DNA from: Actinomycetes bacterium
Lineage (GTDB): Bacteria > Actinomycetota > Acidimicrobiia > Acidimicrobiales > Bog-793
Reading direction: 5' to 3'
DNA: 34,320 nt
Assembly: GCA_021846125.1 (NCBI GenBank)
Contig: JAJZCK010000006.1
Location: 1 to 34,320 of the forward strand
Shown here: positions 1 to 6,819 of the stretch, one piece after another
Numbering within the stretch: the first letter of the stretch is position 1
How the letters are laid out: every line of letters starts with the position of its first letter
The notes under the pieces: generated by a model
Told to the model about the DNA's origin: nothing
The model's input: the letters and a program-made list of their open reading frames with translations, nothing else
The model's database searches: none
Made by a program: the position numbers and the translations under genes

Positions 1-1
1 G

Positions 2-781
2 GGGCCGAACGACGCGGGCCTGTCTCGTGGCTACCTGCTCCGCGCGTGCGAGGCGAGCCTGCGGCGCCTCCGGACAGACCACATCGACCTCTACCAGGTC
101 CACGAGCGTGACGGGTCCACGCCGGCAGAGGAGACCCTCGACGCGCTCGACACCCTCGTCCACCAGGGAAAAGTCCGCTACGTCGGTTGCTCGAACCACT
201 CCGCGTGGCACGTGATGAAGGCACTCGGGCTCTCGGAGCGGCTCGGGCTCACGCGCTACGTCAGCCAGCAGATCTACTACTCGCTGCTCGACCGCGAGGC
301 GGAGTACGAGCTCGTCCCGCTCGCCGTCGACGAAGGTGTCGGCATCCTCGTGTGGAGCCCGCTCGCCGGGGGTCTTCTCACCGGCAAGTACCGGAGGGGG
401 GAGCCGGGTCCGACGGGTGCCCGCCAGTCGGTCCGCTCGGCCTCGAGCGAGCCCCCGGTCTACGACGAGGGCCACCTCTACGACGTCGTCGAGCGTCTCG
501 TGGAGGTCTCCGGGTCGATCGGCCGCTCGCCGGCCCAGACCGCCCTCGCCTACCTGCTCGCCAAGCCCGGGGTGACCTCTCTCGTGCTCGGCGCCCGGAC
601 CGAGGAGCAGATCGCCGAGAACCTCGGCGCGGCTACGTGGGCCCTCGGCGCGGCGGAGCGTGCCGCCCTCGACGAGGCGAGCGCGCCGCGCCTCATCTAT
701 CCGTACTGGCACCAGGCGCGCATGGCGGCCGACCGGCTGAGCCCCGGCGACGAGACGCTCCTCGGTCCCCAGCACGACTGA
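2..781 (+). CDS. Aldo/keto reductase, 3' part (5' end outside window)
   Basis: The reading frame is open from the left edge and ends at TGA 779-781, so the N-terminal part (including the usual catalytic Asp, Tyr and Lys) lies outside the window. Visible family marks are DHIDLYQVHE with the active-site His, GKVRYVGCSNHSAW, the WSPLAGGLLTGKY strand and, near the C-terminus, VLGARTEEQIAENLGA, which in this family contacts the NADPH phosphate. These place it in the AKR family of NAD(P)H-dependent carbonyl reductases, closest in style to the YghZ/Tas/beta-subunit group. The substrate cannot be told from sequence. It converges on glgM with only 15 nt between the stop codons. No internal frameshift is seen. 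Confidence 0.9.
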   Translation, partial: GPNDAGLSRGYLLRACEASLRRLRTDHIDLYQVHERDGSTPAEETLDALDTLVHQGKVRYVGCSNHSAWHVMKALGLSERLGLTRYVSQQIYYSLLDREAEYELVPLAVDEGVGILVWSPLAGGLLTGKYRRGEPGPTGARQSVRSASSEPPVYDEGHLYDVVERLVEVSGSIGRSPAQTALAYLLAKPGVTSLVLGARTEEQIAENLGAATWALGAAERAALDEASAPRLIYPYWHQARMAADRLSPGDETLLGPQHD

Positions 782-796
782 GCCCGGCCCGACGGG

Positions 797-2014
797 TCAT
801 CTCGGCCCGGCCGCCCCGACCCTCTCGTAGCAGGCGGCGGTGCGCTCTGCGACGGCAGTCCACGAGAACGTCTCCTCGACGCGTGCGCGGCCGGCGTCGC
901 CCATCGCGCGGGCGCGTGCAGGGTCGTCCACGAGGGAGTTGACGGCGTCCGCGAGCGCCCGGGAGAGCCCGAGCGGCGCGACCGGTGCCCTCTCGGGGGT
1001 GTCGTCGAGCTCCACGGGCACGAGCAGGCCCGTCTCGCCGTCGACGACGATCTCCGGGATCCCGCCCACGGCGCTCGCGACGACCGCGGTGCCGCACGCC
1101 ATCGCCTCGACGTTGACGAGACCGAACGGCTCGTAGATCGACGGGCACACGAAGCAGGTCGCATGGCTCAGGATCTGCGCGACGTCGCGGCGCGGCAGCA
1201 TCTCGTCGATCCAGCACAGACCGCCCGTACGCCGCCGGGCGGCGTCGGCGAGGCCGTGGATCTCGGCCGCGAGCCCGGGAGTGTCGGCCGCCCCGGCGAG
1301 GATCGCGAGCTGGGCGCGCCCGTCGATCGCCGGCGCCGCCTCGAGCAGGTAGGCCAGACCCTTCTGGCGGGTCACGCGCCCGACGAAGACGACGAGCGGG
1401 CGCTCCGGGTCGAGCCCGGCGCGCTCGAGGACGTCGGTGCCGTCGTCGCGACGCCAGCTCGCCGTGTCGACGCCGTTGTAGATCACCTCGACCCGGGCGG
1501 GATCGACGGCCGGGTAGCACGCGAGCACGTCCGCCGCCATCGCGCGCGAGACGGCGATCACCGCGTCGGCGCTCTCGAGAGCGGTCCGCTCGCACCACGA
1601 GGAGAGCGCGTAGCCGCCCCGTAGCTGCTCGGCCTTCCAGGGGCGGAGGGGCTCGAGGCTGTGGGTGGTTGCGACGTGGGGCATGCCGCGACCGAGCTTC
1701 GCGAGGTGACCGGCCATGTTCGCGTACCACGTGTGCGAGTGGCAGAGGTCGGCGTCGCCGAGGCCGGCGACCATCGCGAGGTCGACCGAGAGGACGCCGA
1801 GGGCGCGTCCGAGCGGGTCGTCGCCCGCGAGCTCGGCGAGCGCGGGCCACGCCTCGTAGCTCGCGGCGACGAGCGGGGAGCTGCGGGGCTGGCCGAAGCA
1901 GTGCACGGCGACCTCGACGAACGGCGCGAGAGCGGTCGCGAGCGCGTCGACGTGCACCCCTGCGCCGCCGTAGACCTCGGGGGGGAACTCCCGGGTGAGC
2001 AGGGCGACCTTCAC
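797..2014 (-). CDS. glgM: GT4 glycosyltransferase, GlgM/GlgA-type (alpha-maltose-1-phosphate or glycogen synthase)
   Basis: A 405-residue GT-B enzyme. The N-terminus carries FPPEVYGGAGVHVD, the nucleotide-sugar loop typical of the actinobacterial GlgA/GlgM family. The C-terminal half has FVGRVTRQKGLAYLLEA and the EX7E-type signature YEPFGLVNVEAMACGTAVVAS. In mycobacteria this family (Rv1212c) transfers glucose from ADP-glucose to glucose-1-phosphate to give maltose-1-phosphate for GlgE, while older annotation calls it glycogen synthase. The gene lies 43 nt downstream of glgC on the same strand, so the ADP-glucose producer and user are probably co-transcribed. The ATG at 2014 is the first in frame and gives the expected family length. 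Whether the acceptor is glycogen or glucose-1-phosphate is not decidable here, and no glgE is in the window. Confidence 0.9.
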   Translation of the reverse strand: MKVALLTREFPPEVYGGAGVHVDALATALAPFVEVAVHCFGQPRSSPLVAASYEAWPALAELAGDDPLGRALGVLSVDLAMVAGLGDADLCHSHTWYANMAGHLAKLGRGMPHVATTHSLEPLRPWKAEQLRGGYALSSWCERTALESADAVIAVSRAMAADVLACYPAVDPARVEVIYNGVDTASWRRDDGTDVLERAGLDPERPLVVFVGRVTRQKGLAYLLEAAPAIDGRAQLAILAGAADTPGLAAEIHGLADAARRRTGGLCWIDEMLPRRDVAQILSHATCFVCPSIYEPFGLVNVEAMACGTAVVASAVGGIPEIVVDGETGLLVPVELDDTPERAPVAPLGLSRALADAVNSLVDDPARARAMGDAGRARVEETFSWTAVAERTAACYERVGAAGPR

Positions 2015-2057
2015 GTCGCGGCGCGCTCCAGCTGCGAGTGGGCGAGACGAGCGCGCG

Positions 2058-3311
2058 TCACGCGGGCGGCACGACCTGGCGCTTCTGGATCACCACGATG
2101 CCCGCCTCGGAGATGGTGAACCGCGCGCGATCCGCCTCCGGGTCGACGCCGATGACCGACTTCGCGGGGATGACGACCTGCTTGTCGACGATGCAGTTGC
2201 GGACGACGGCACCTTCGCCGACCTGGACGTCGTCGAGCAGCACGGAGCCTTCGACGAGCGCGCCGCTGTCGACGCGGACACCTGCAGAGAGCACCGAGCG
2301 CCGGACAGTGCCTCCCGAGACGATGACGCCGGGGCTCACGAGCGAGTCGAGCGCCTGGCCGCGGCGCTCGTCGTCGTCGAAGACGAACTTCGCGGGCGGC
2401 ATCGGCGGGTACCAGCTGAGGATCGGCCAGCTCCTGTTGTAGAGGCTGAATATCGGGTGCACCGAGACGAGGTCCATGTGCGCGTCGTAGTAGGCGTCGA
2501 GGGTGCCGACGTCGCGCCAGTAGCCGTGCTCGCGCTCGTTCACGCCGGGGACCTCGTTGGTCGAGAAGTCGTAGACGCGCGCCCCGCCCGCGGCGACGAG
2601 CCGGGGGATGATGTCGCCGCCGATGTCGTGGGTGCTCTCCTCGTCGGCCGCGTCGGTCGTCATCGCTTCGACGAGCGCGTCGGTCCGGAAGATGTAGTTC
2701 CCCATGGACGCGAGCGCGCTCTCGGGGTCGTCTGCGAGGCCGGGAGGGTCTGTCGGCTTCTCGAGAAAGCCCGCAGCGCGCCCGTCCGCGCCGGCCTCGA
2801 TGATGCCGAAGGCGCTCGACTCGGCGCGACGTACCCGCAAGCCGCACAGGGTGACGTCCGCGCCGCTCGCGACATGGGCGTCGAGCATCTGGCGCGGGTC
2901 CATCCGGTAGATGTGGTCGGCGCCGAAGACGATGACGTGCTCGGGGCGCTCGTCCCGGATGAGGTTGAGGTTCTGGAAGATGGCGTCCGCAGAGCCGGCG
3001 AACCAGCGCGGGCCCTGGCGCATCTGCGCCGGGACCGTCGCGACGTAGTTGCCGAGCTGGGGCGCTAGCCGCCAGCTCTGGCTGATGTGGCGGTCGAGAC
3101 TGTGGCTCTTGTACTGGGTGAGCACGACGATCTTGCGGAAGTCGGCGTTCGCGAGGTTCGAAAGGACGAAGTCGACGATGCGGTAGCACCCCCCGAAGGG
3201 CACGGCCGGCTTCGCCCGGTCCGCCGTCAGCGGGTCGAGGCGACGTCCGCGGCCTCCCGCGAGCACGATCGCGAGGACCGAGACCCGACGTGCCCTCGCG
3301 TCAGCTGCCAT
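2058..3311 (-). CDS. glgC: Glucose-1-phosphate adenylyltransferase (ADP-glucose pyrophosphorylase)
   Basis: Makes ADP-glucose from ATP and glucose-1-phosphate, the first committed step of glycogen and maltosyl-phosphate synthesis. The N-terminal nucleotidyltransferase signature is [20 protein letters not shown], followed by [20 protein letters not shown] and [13 protein letters not shown]. The substrate loop [18 protein letters not shown] and a C-terminal left-handed beta-helix with hexapeptide-like repeats ([17 protein letters not shown]) are present. I chose the ATG at 3311 (417 aa): GGGGAGG sits 8 nt upstream, whereas the earlier in-frame GTG at 3332 has no ribosome binding site. A possible -10 (TAGGGT) lies at 3356-3351 on the minus strand. 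The gene leads the pair with glgM. Confidence 0.95.
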   Translation of the reverse strand: MAADARARRVSVLAIVLAGGRGRRLDPLTADRAKPAVPFGGCYRIVDFVLSNLANADFRKIVVLTQYKSHSLDRHISQSWRLAPQLGNYVATVPAQMRQGPRWFAGSADAIFQNLNLIRDERPEHVIVFGADHIYRMDPRQMLDAHVASGADVTLCGLRVRRAESSAFGIIEAGADGRAAGFLEKPTDPPGLADDPESALASMGNYIFRTDALVEAMTTDAADEESTHDIGGDIIPRLVAAGGARVYDFSTNEVPGVNEREHGYWRDVGTLDAYYDAHMDLVSVHPIFSLYNRSWPILSWYPPMPPAKFVFDDDERRGQALDSLVSPGVIVSGGTVRRSVLSAGVRVDSGALVEGSVLLDDVQVGEGAVVRNCIVDKQVVIPAKSVIGVDPEADRARFTISEAGIVVIQKRQVVPPA

Positions 3312-3480
3312 GCTCGTCGCCTCCCCGGGCACCCGTGCGGACGACGCCGGACCCTAAGTGAATACAACTCGCGTCGCGTCGCCGATTCAACCCGCCACGT
3401 CCCCCCGCTGCTCGCCCGCCGCATCGGGCCGAGCCGGGGAGACCGCTGCCGACCGGTCGCTCGCCCCGATCCGCGAGCGC

Positions 3481-4305
3481 TCAGCCGGCCTGCGGGCGTG
3501 CGGCGCCGGCGAGCGGACCCGGCCGGCCGAGGAGGTAGCCCTGGCCGAGGGTGAACCCCAGCCCGACGAGCGCTTCGAGCTGGCCGATCGTCTCGACTCC
3601 CTCCGCGACGACCTCGAGCCCGAGAGCGCCTGCGAGCTCGAGCACGAATCCGAGCACAGCGGTGGCCTTCGCTCCAGGGAGTCGCACGACGAGCTTCCGG
3701 TCGAGCTTGAGGACGTCGACGGGCAGCTCGCTCAGCGCGTGGAGCGAGCTGTAGCCGGTGCCGAAGTCGTCGAGCGCGATCTTGCAGCCGAGCGAGCGCA
3801 GGTCGCGCAGCGTCACCATCGCCGCGCGGTCGTCGACGACGGCGCTCTCGGTGATCTCGAGGCAGAGGCGGGCGAGCGCGATGCCCTCGCAACCGAGCTC
3901 CTCGACGCACGCGAGGAGGGATTGGCTGTGCAGCTGGTGGGGTGAGACGTTGACCGTGAGCCCCGGAGCGTCCCCGGCGTCGTCGCACAGGAGGTCGGTG
4001 GCAGCGGCGCGCAGCACTTGGCAACCGAGCCAGTCGATGCTCCCGCTGCGCTCGGCCGCGGGCACCCAGTCCTCGGGGGCGACGAGGACGCCGCCGAGCT
4101 CGAGCCGAGCGAGCGCTTCGACGAAGCGAACGTCGCGGCTGACGAGGTCGACGATCGGCTGGTAGTGCACGACGAGGGCGCCGGACAAGGGCCCAGCAGG
4201 TGGCCCGCCGCCACGGTCCGGGCTCGTCCATGCGTGCTCCAAGGGTGCCATCGCCGCTCTCTCGCTTCCTCTGCCGGGGCGCGGGCGGGGCGCCGTCCCT
4301 TGCAC
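3481..4305 (-). CDS. EAL-domain cyclic-di-GMP phosphodiesterase
   Basis: A stand-alone EAL domain that would hydrolyse c-di-GMP to pGpG. The signature residues look intact: EAL at residues 63-65 (in FVEALARLE), NVSPHQL, LEITES, DDFGTGYSSL with the metal-binding Asp pair, KLDRKLV, VAEGVET and the closing GQGYLLGRP. No GGDEF, PAS or membrane segment precedes it, only a short Pro/Gly-rich leader. The start is uncertain. GTG 4305 is the longest form, and ATG 4251 (residue 19) would also keep the whole domain. The gene diverges from a TetR regulator across a gap with tandem palindromes, so it may be that regulator's target. C-di-GMP turnover fits an organism with the flagellar genes seen further right. 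Confidence 0.88.
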   Translation of the reverse strand: MQGTAPRPRPGRGSERAAMAPLEHAWTSPDRGGGPPAGPLSGALVVHYQPIVDLVSRDVRFVEALARLELGGVLVAPEDWVPAAERSGSIDWLGCQVLRAAATDLLCDDAGDAPGLTVNVSPHQLHSQSLLACVEELGCEGIALARLCLEITESAVVDDRAAMVTLRDLRSLGCKIALDDFGTGYSSLHALSELPVDVLKLDRKLVVRLPGAKATAVLGFVLELAGALGLEVVAEGVETIGQLEALVGLGFTLGQGYLLGRPGPLAGAARPQAG

Positions 4306-4329
4306 TCTCCACGGCCATCTTCACGTGTC

Positions 4330-4367
4330 GTATACGATTGTCTACATCAGTGTAGACGAACGTCTAC
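4330..4367. promoter_or_regulatory. Putative TetR operator: two tandem 16-bp inverted repeats
   Basis: GTATAC-gatt-GTCTAC (4330-4345, one mismatch between arms) is followed by GTAGAC-gaac-GTCTAC (4352-4367, perfect). The centres are 22 bp apart, about two helical turns on the same DNA face. The region lies between the EAL gene (minus) and the tetR gene (plus) and is unusually AT-rich for this genome. The layout fits a pair of TetR dimers binding side by side. Which gene or genes it controls is inference. Confidence 0.6.
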
Positions 4368-4394
4368 GAAGCTCGAGCAAGTCGGAGGGGAGCG

Positions 4395-5027
4395 ATGACC
4401 GTCGACGAGGCCGTGGCAGCCGGCGAGGCGGAGGGTCGTCGACCTCACGGGCGCGACGAGTGCGTCCGGGCGATCGTCCGGGCAGCGTCGGTGCTCTTCG
4501 CGGACCGCGGACCTGCCGCGGTGTCGCTGCGGGAGGTCGCGGCGGCAGCGAAGGTCAACCTCGGCCTCATCCACCGCCACGTCGGATCGAAGCACGACCT
4601 GCTCGTCGCCGTGCTCCGGTCGCGGCCTGGTGTGGGCCAGCTCGACGTCGCGACGTACGAGGACGCGGCCGAGCTGGTCGCCGACCTCGTCGGGTTGCGC
4701 GAGCCACGGCCGCTCCAGCTTCTCGTGATCGTGCGAGCGCTGCTCGACGGCTACGACCTCGTCGAGCTCGGGGTCGAGCTGCCGTTCTTGCGGCGGGGAG
4801 CGGACCTGCTCGCCGAGCGGCTCGACCCCGAGGACGCTGTCGCGCGAGCGGCTCTCGCAGCTGCCATGGTCCTCGGCTGGCACACCGCAGGCGAGGCCTA
4901 CCTCCGCGTGCTCGGCGGCACGCAGGTCACGGTGGCAGACCTGGTGGACTCGGTGCGCCCCGCTATCGCGGCGATGCTCGCAGCACCTGCCGGAACGCGT
5001 TCGGACGTGTTGCCCGGCAAGCTCTGA
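4395..5027 (+). CDS. TetR-family transcriptional regulator
   Basis: A 210-residue regulator with an N-terminal TetR helix-turn-helix: IVRAASVLFADRGPAAVSLREVAAAAKVNLGLIHRHVGSKHDLLVAVL at about residues 29-76, including the recognition helix region VNLGLIHRHVGSK. The all-alpha C-terminal half is the ligand and dimerisation domain and gives no hint of ligand. The ATG at 4395 has GGAGGGG at 4384-4390 with good spacing. The gene diverges from the EAL phosphodiesterase gene across tandem palindromes that are the natural candidate operator. That would make this a self-regulating repressor that may also control the EAL gene (inference). A 20-bp tandem repeat starts 9 nt after the stop codon. Confidence 0.9.
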   Translation: MTVDEAVAAGEAEGRRPHGRDECVRAIVRAASVLFADRGPAAVSLREVAAAAKVNLGLIHRHVGSKHDLLVAVLRSRPGVGQLDVATYEDAAELVADLVGLREPRPLQLLVIVRALLDGYDLVELGVELPFLRRGADLLAERLDPEDAVARAALAAAMVLGWHTAGEAYLRVLGGTQVTVADLVDSVRPAIAAMLAAPAGTRSDVLPGKL

Positions 5028-5035
5028 CGCACTCG

Positions 5036-5105
5036 CCCGGCCGAGGCGCGCAGGGCCCGGCCGAGGCGCGCAGGGCCCGGCCGAGGCGCGCAGGGCCCGG
5101 CCGAG
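5036..5105. repeat. 20-bp tandem repeat, 3 perfect copies plus flanking partial units
   Basis: Three exact head-to-tail copies of ccgaggcgcgcagggcccgg occupy 5041-5100. The last 5 bases of the unit precede them and the first 5 follow. The array begins 9 nt after the tetR stop codon and ends 35 nt before the next gene's start. A unit length of 20 is not a multiple of 3, which argues against a coding role. Confidence 0.95.
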
Positions 5106-5140
5106 CAGGACACCGCCTTGCGCTCCGCGACAATGGGCGA

Positions 5141-5494
5141 GTGGGACGCGTCCTCGCCTTCGTGCCCGACCTCATGGACCGGTCCCGCGTCGCAGCAGCA
5201 GCACATGCTGCCGGCATCCAGACCGAGCACGTGGCGAGCCCTGGTCAGCTGGCTTCCGCTGCGCAGGATCCTCCCGATCTCGTGCTCGTCGACCTGTCCC
5301 GGCCCGGCGCGGTCGAGGCGCTCGGAGCGCTCGTCGGCTGCCGGACCGTCGGCTTCGCGAGCCACGTCGACCGCGACCTGATCGCGAGGGCACGAGCCGC
5401 GGGATGCGGGAGAGTGCTCTCCCGGTCGGCGTTCTTCGGCCGTCTCGGCGGGCTCCTCGGCGAGATCGGCGGTGAGGGCGCGGGCGCGCTCTGA
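5141..5494 (+). CDS. Degenerate CheY-like receiver-domain protein
   Basis: A 117-residue single-domain protein starting at GTG 5141. The pattern of alternating hydrophobic strands and helices resembles a response-regulator receiver: VGRVLAFVPDLMDRSRVAAAA (strand 1, helix 1), PDLVLVDLSRPG (strand 3 with an Asp at the phospho-acceptor position) and RAAGCGRVLSRSAFFGRL (strands 4-5). The acidic pair normally after strand 1 is reduced to PD, and the conserved Lys after strand 5 is replaced by Ser, so normal phospho-signalling is doubtful. No output domain is attached. No clear ribosome binding site is seen, so the start rests on the fit to the fold. The stop, TGA 5492-5494, nearly meets the convergent 51-aa gene. 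Confidence 0.6.
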   Translation: MGRVLAFVPDLMDRSRVAAAAHAAGIQTEHVASPGQLASAAQDPPDLVLVDLSRPGAVEALGALVGCRTVGFASHVDRDLIARARAAGCGRVLSRSAFFGRLGGLLGEIGGEGAGAL

Positions 5495-5499
5495 GTGCG

Positions 5500-5655
5500 T
5501 CAGCTCGCGTCGAAGCCGCCGTGGCCGTTGTCCGGAGCGGCGATCCACGCGTAGGCCTCCGCGAGCTTGAGGATCGTGTCGCTCGTCGCCCCCGCCTCGA
5601 GCTGGGAGAGGATCCGCCCGCCGATCGCCGTCAATATCTCGTCCTGGTCCGCCAT
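5500..5655 (-). CDS. Small conserved-looking protein, 51 aa, function unknown
   Basis: I chose ATG 5655 because GGAGG lies 7 nt upstream; the frame stays open further 5' to 5736 but without a comparable site. The product begins MADQDEILTAIGGRILS and continues with a helix-rich segment (ATSDTILKLAEAYAWIAAP). It has no membrane segment, no Cys and no recognisable domain. The composition suggests a small helical-hairpin protein. It converges on the receiver-like gene (5 nt between stops) and diverges from the 122-aa gene. I do not recognise a family. Confidence 0.6.
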   Translation of the reverse strand: MADQDEILTAIGGRILSQLEAGATSDTILKLAEAYAWIAAPDNGHGGFDAS

Positions 5656-5703
5656 CGCCACACCTCCGTGCACCGCGAGCAGGATTGCCCACGGCGCGAA
5701 GCG

Positions 5704-5709
5704 TAGGAT
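5704..5709 (+). promoter_or_regulatory. Candidate -10 box, leaderless start for the 122-aa gene
   Basis: TAGGAT lies 8 nt before ATG 5718 and there is no SD sequence. The same layout recurs before several genes of the window. No good -35 element is seen. Confidence 0.35.
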
Positions 5710-5717
5710 GAACGGCG

Positions 5718-6086
5718 ATGAGCAGGCGTGCGGCACGACTCGGGAGGTTCCTCCAGCACTGGTGGGAGGGTCAGATCGCGGGCGAGACCTACCCGTGCGA
5801 CTGGCGTCGCGAGCGCAGCGCCGAGCAGCTCGCCGCGGAGCTGCGTCGAGACGTGCACTTCGAGCTCAGCCAGAGCGCGTTCCTCTACCGACGTCCCGGC
5901 GAGGAGATGGTCCGGGCCGCCGTCGCGGCGCTCGTGCCGTCGCCCGACGAGCGGGACGAGGCTCTCCTCGTCGCGGCCTTCGTCCGAGCCGGCGGCGGCG
6001 CTCGGACGGTCCGCTCGGCGACGGGCGCAGGAGCGGTTCTCACGGTGTTCGCGCTCGTCCTGCGCAACGTGCTGCGCGGCCGCTAG
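5718..6086 (+). CDS. Hypothetical protein, 122 aa, with C-terminal hydrophobic segment
   Basis: Starts at ATG 5718. The N-terminal half is charged and aromatic (FLQHWWEGQIAG, CDWRRERSAEQLAAELRRDVHFELSQSAFLYRRPGEEMVRAAVAALVP). The C-terminus ends in a single hydrophobic stretch, AGAVLTVFALVLRNVL, that could be a tail anchor. I do not recognise the family. No SD is present; a TAGGAT box 8 nt upstream suggests leaderless expression. Base composition matches the neighbours, so I regard it as a real gene of unknown role. Confidence 0.6.
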   Translation: MSRRAARLGRFLQHWWEGQIAGETYPCDWRRERSAEQLAAELRRDVHFELSQSAFLYRRPGEEMVRAAVAALVPSPDERDEALLVAAFVRAGGGARTVRSATGAGAVLTVFALVLRNVLRGR

Positions 6087-6149
6087 GAGCTCGGTGGGGC
6101 GCGGCAACTCGTCCCGGACCGATCGCCCGCTCCGATGGGAGCCGCCTCG

Positions 6150-6155
6150 TAGACT
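6150..6155 (+). promoter_or_regulatory. Candidate -10 box, leaderless start for the CDP-alcohol phosphatidyltransferase gene
   Basis: TAGACT lies 6 nt before ATG 6162, with no SD in between. Confidence 0.4.
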
Positions 6156-6161
6156 GACGAG

Positions 6162-6809
6162 ATGACGACAGTGGAACCGGGCGGGCAGCTCGACCGCGTC
6201 GTCACGGTGCCGAACGCGCTCTCGCTGCTGCGCCTCGTGTTCCTCGGCCTGTTCGTGTGGCTGCTGTTCGTGACGGCCGACCGGGTGGCAGCCGCTCTGC
6301 TGCTCGGTGCCGCCGGGGCCACGGACTTCTTCGACGGCTACGTCGCCCGTCGCTTCCACCAGACGTCGAACCTCGGTGCAGTGCTCGATCCGACGGTCGA
6401 TCGCGTCGTGCTCGTGACCTCGGTCGTCTCGATAACCGTCTACGGTGCGGTCCCCGCCTGGCTGACCGCCGTCGTCCTCGGCCGGGAGGTCCTCGTGAGC
6501 GTGGCGGTCCTCGTGCTCGCCTCGATGGGAGCGCGCCGCATCGAGGTCCTCCGGGTCGGCAAGGCGAGCACCTTCGGCCTCATGGTCTGCTTCCCGCTCT
6601 TCCTCGGCGGCCACGGTCCCGGCCTCTGGGCGCGGGTCCTCACGGACGTGACGTGGGTGGCCGTCGTCCCCGCTCTCGCGGCGTCGCTGTACTCGGCCGC
6701 GGCCTACGTCCCGGAGGCGCGGCGCGCGCTCGCTGGCGGGAGCGGCTCGCCCCTGCCCCCGGCCACAGGCGGGCCCCCGCTCGCGAAGAACGACGACGCC
6801 GCCCGATGA
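6162..6809 (+). CDS. CDP-alcohol phosphatidyltransferase (PgsA-like)
   Basis: An integral-membrane enzyme that moves a phosphatidyl group from CDP-diacylglycerol to an alcohol such as glycerol-3-phosphate. The full family signature D-x2-DG-x2-AR-x8-G-x3-D-x3-D is present with exact spacing, beginning at DFFDGYVAR (around residue 55) and ending at LDPTVD. Several hydrophobic segments surround it (LLRLVFLGLFVWLLFV, VAVLVLASMG, FPLFLGG). The length of 215 aa is normal. The Pro/Gly-rich C-terminal tail is not part of the catalytic core. The alcohol acceptor is not decidable. M. tuberculosis has pgsA2 (Rv1822) a few genes before gcvH and garA, so the position here fits that ortholog (recalled synteny). 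Confidence 0.9.
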   Translation: MTTVEPGGQLDRVVTVPNALSLLRLVFLGLFVWLLFVTADRVAAALLLGAAGATDFFDGYVARRFHQTSNLGAVLDPTVDRVVLVTSVVSITVYGAVPAWLTAVVLGREVLVSVAVLVLASMGARRIEVLRVGKASTFGLMVCFPLFLGGHGPGLWARVLTDVTWVAVVPALAASLYSAAAYVPEARRALAGGSGSPLPPATGGPPLAKNDDAAR

Positions 6810-6819
6810 CGGTCGCTCC

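Noticed and set aside
3381-3388. GCCGATTC as a FliA/WhiG -10 box
   Set aside because: No TCAA or TAAA lies 16 nt upstream, and the site would transcribe antisense into the EAL gene.
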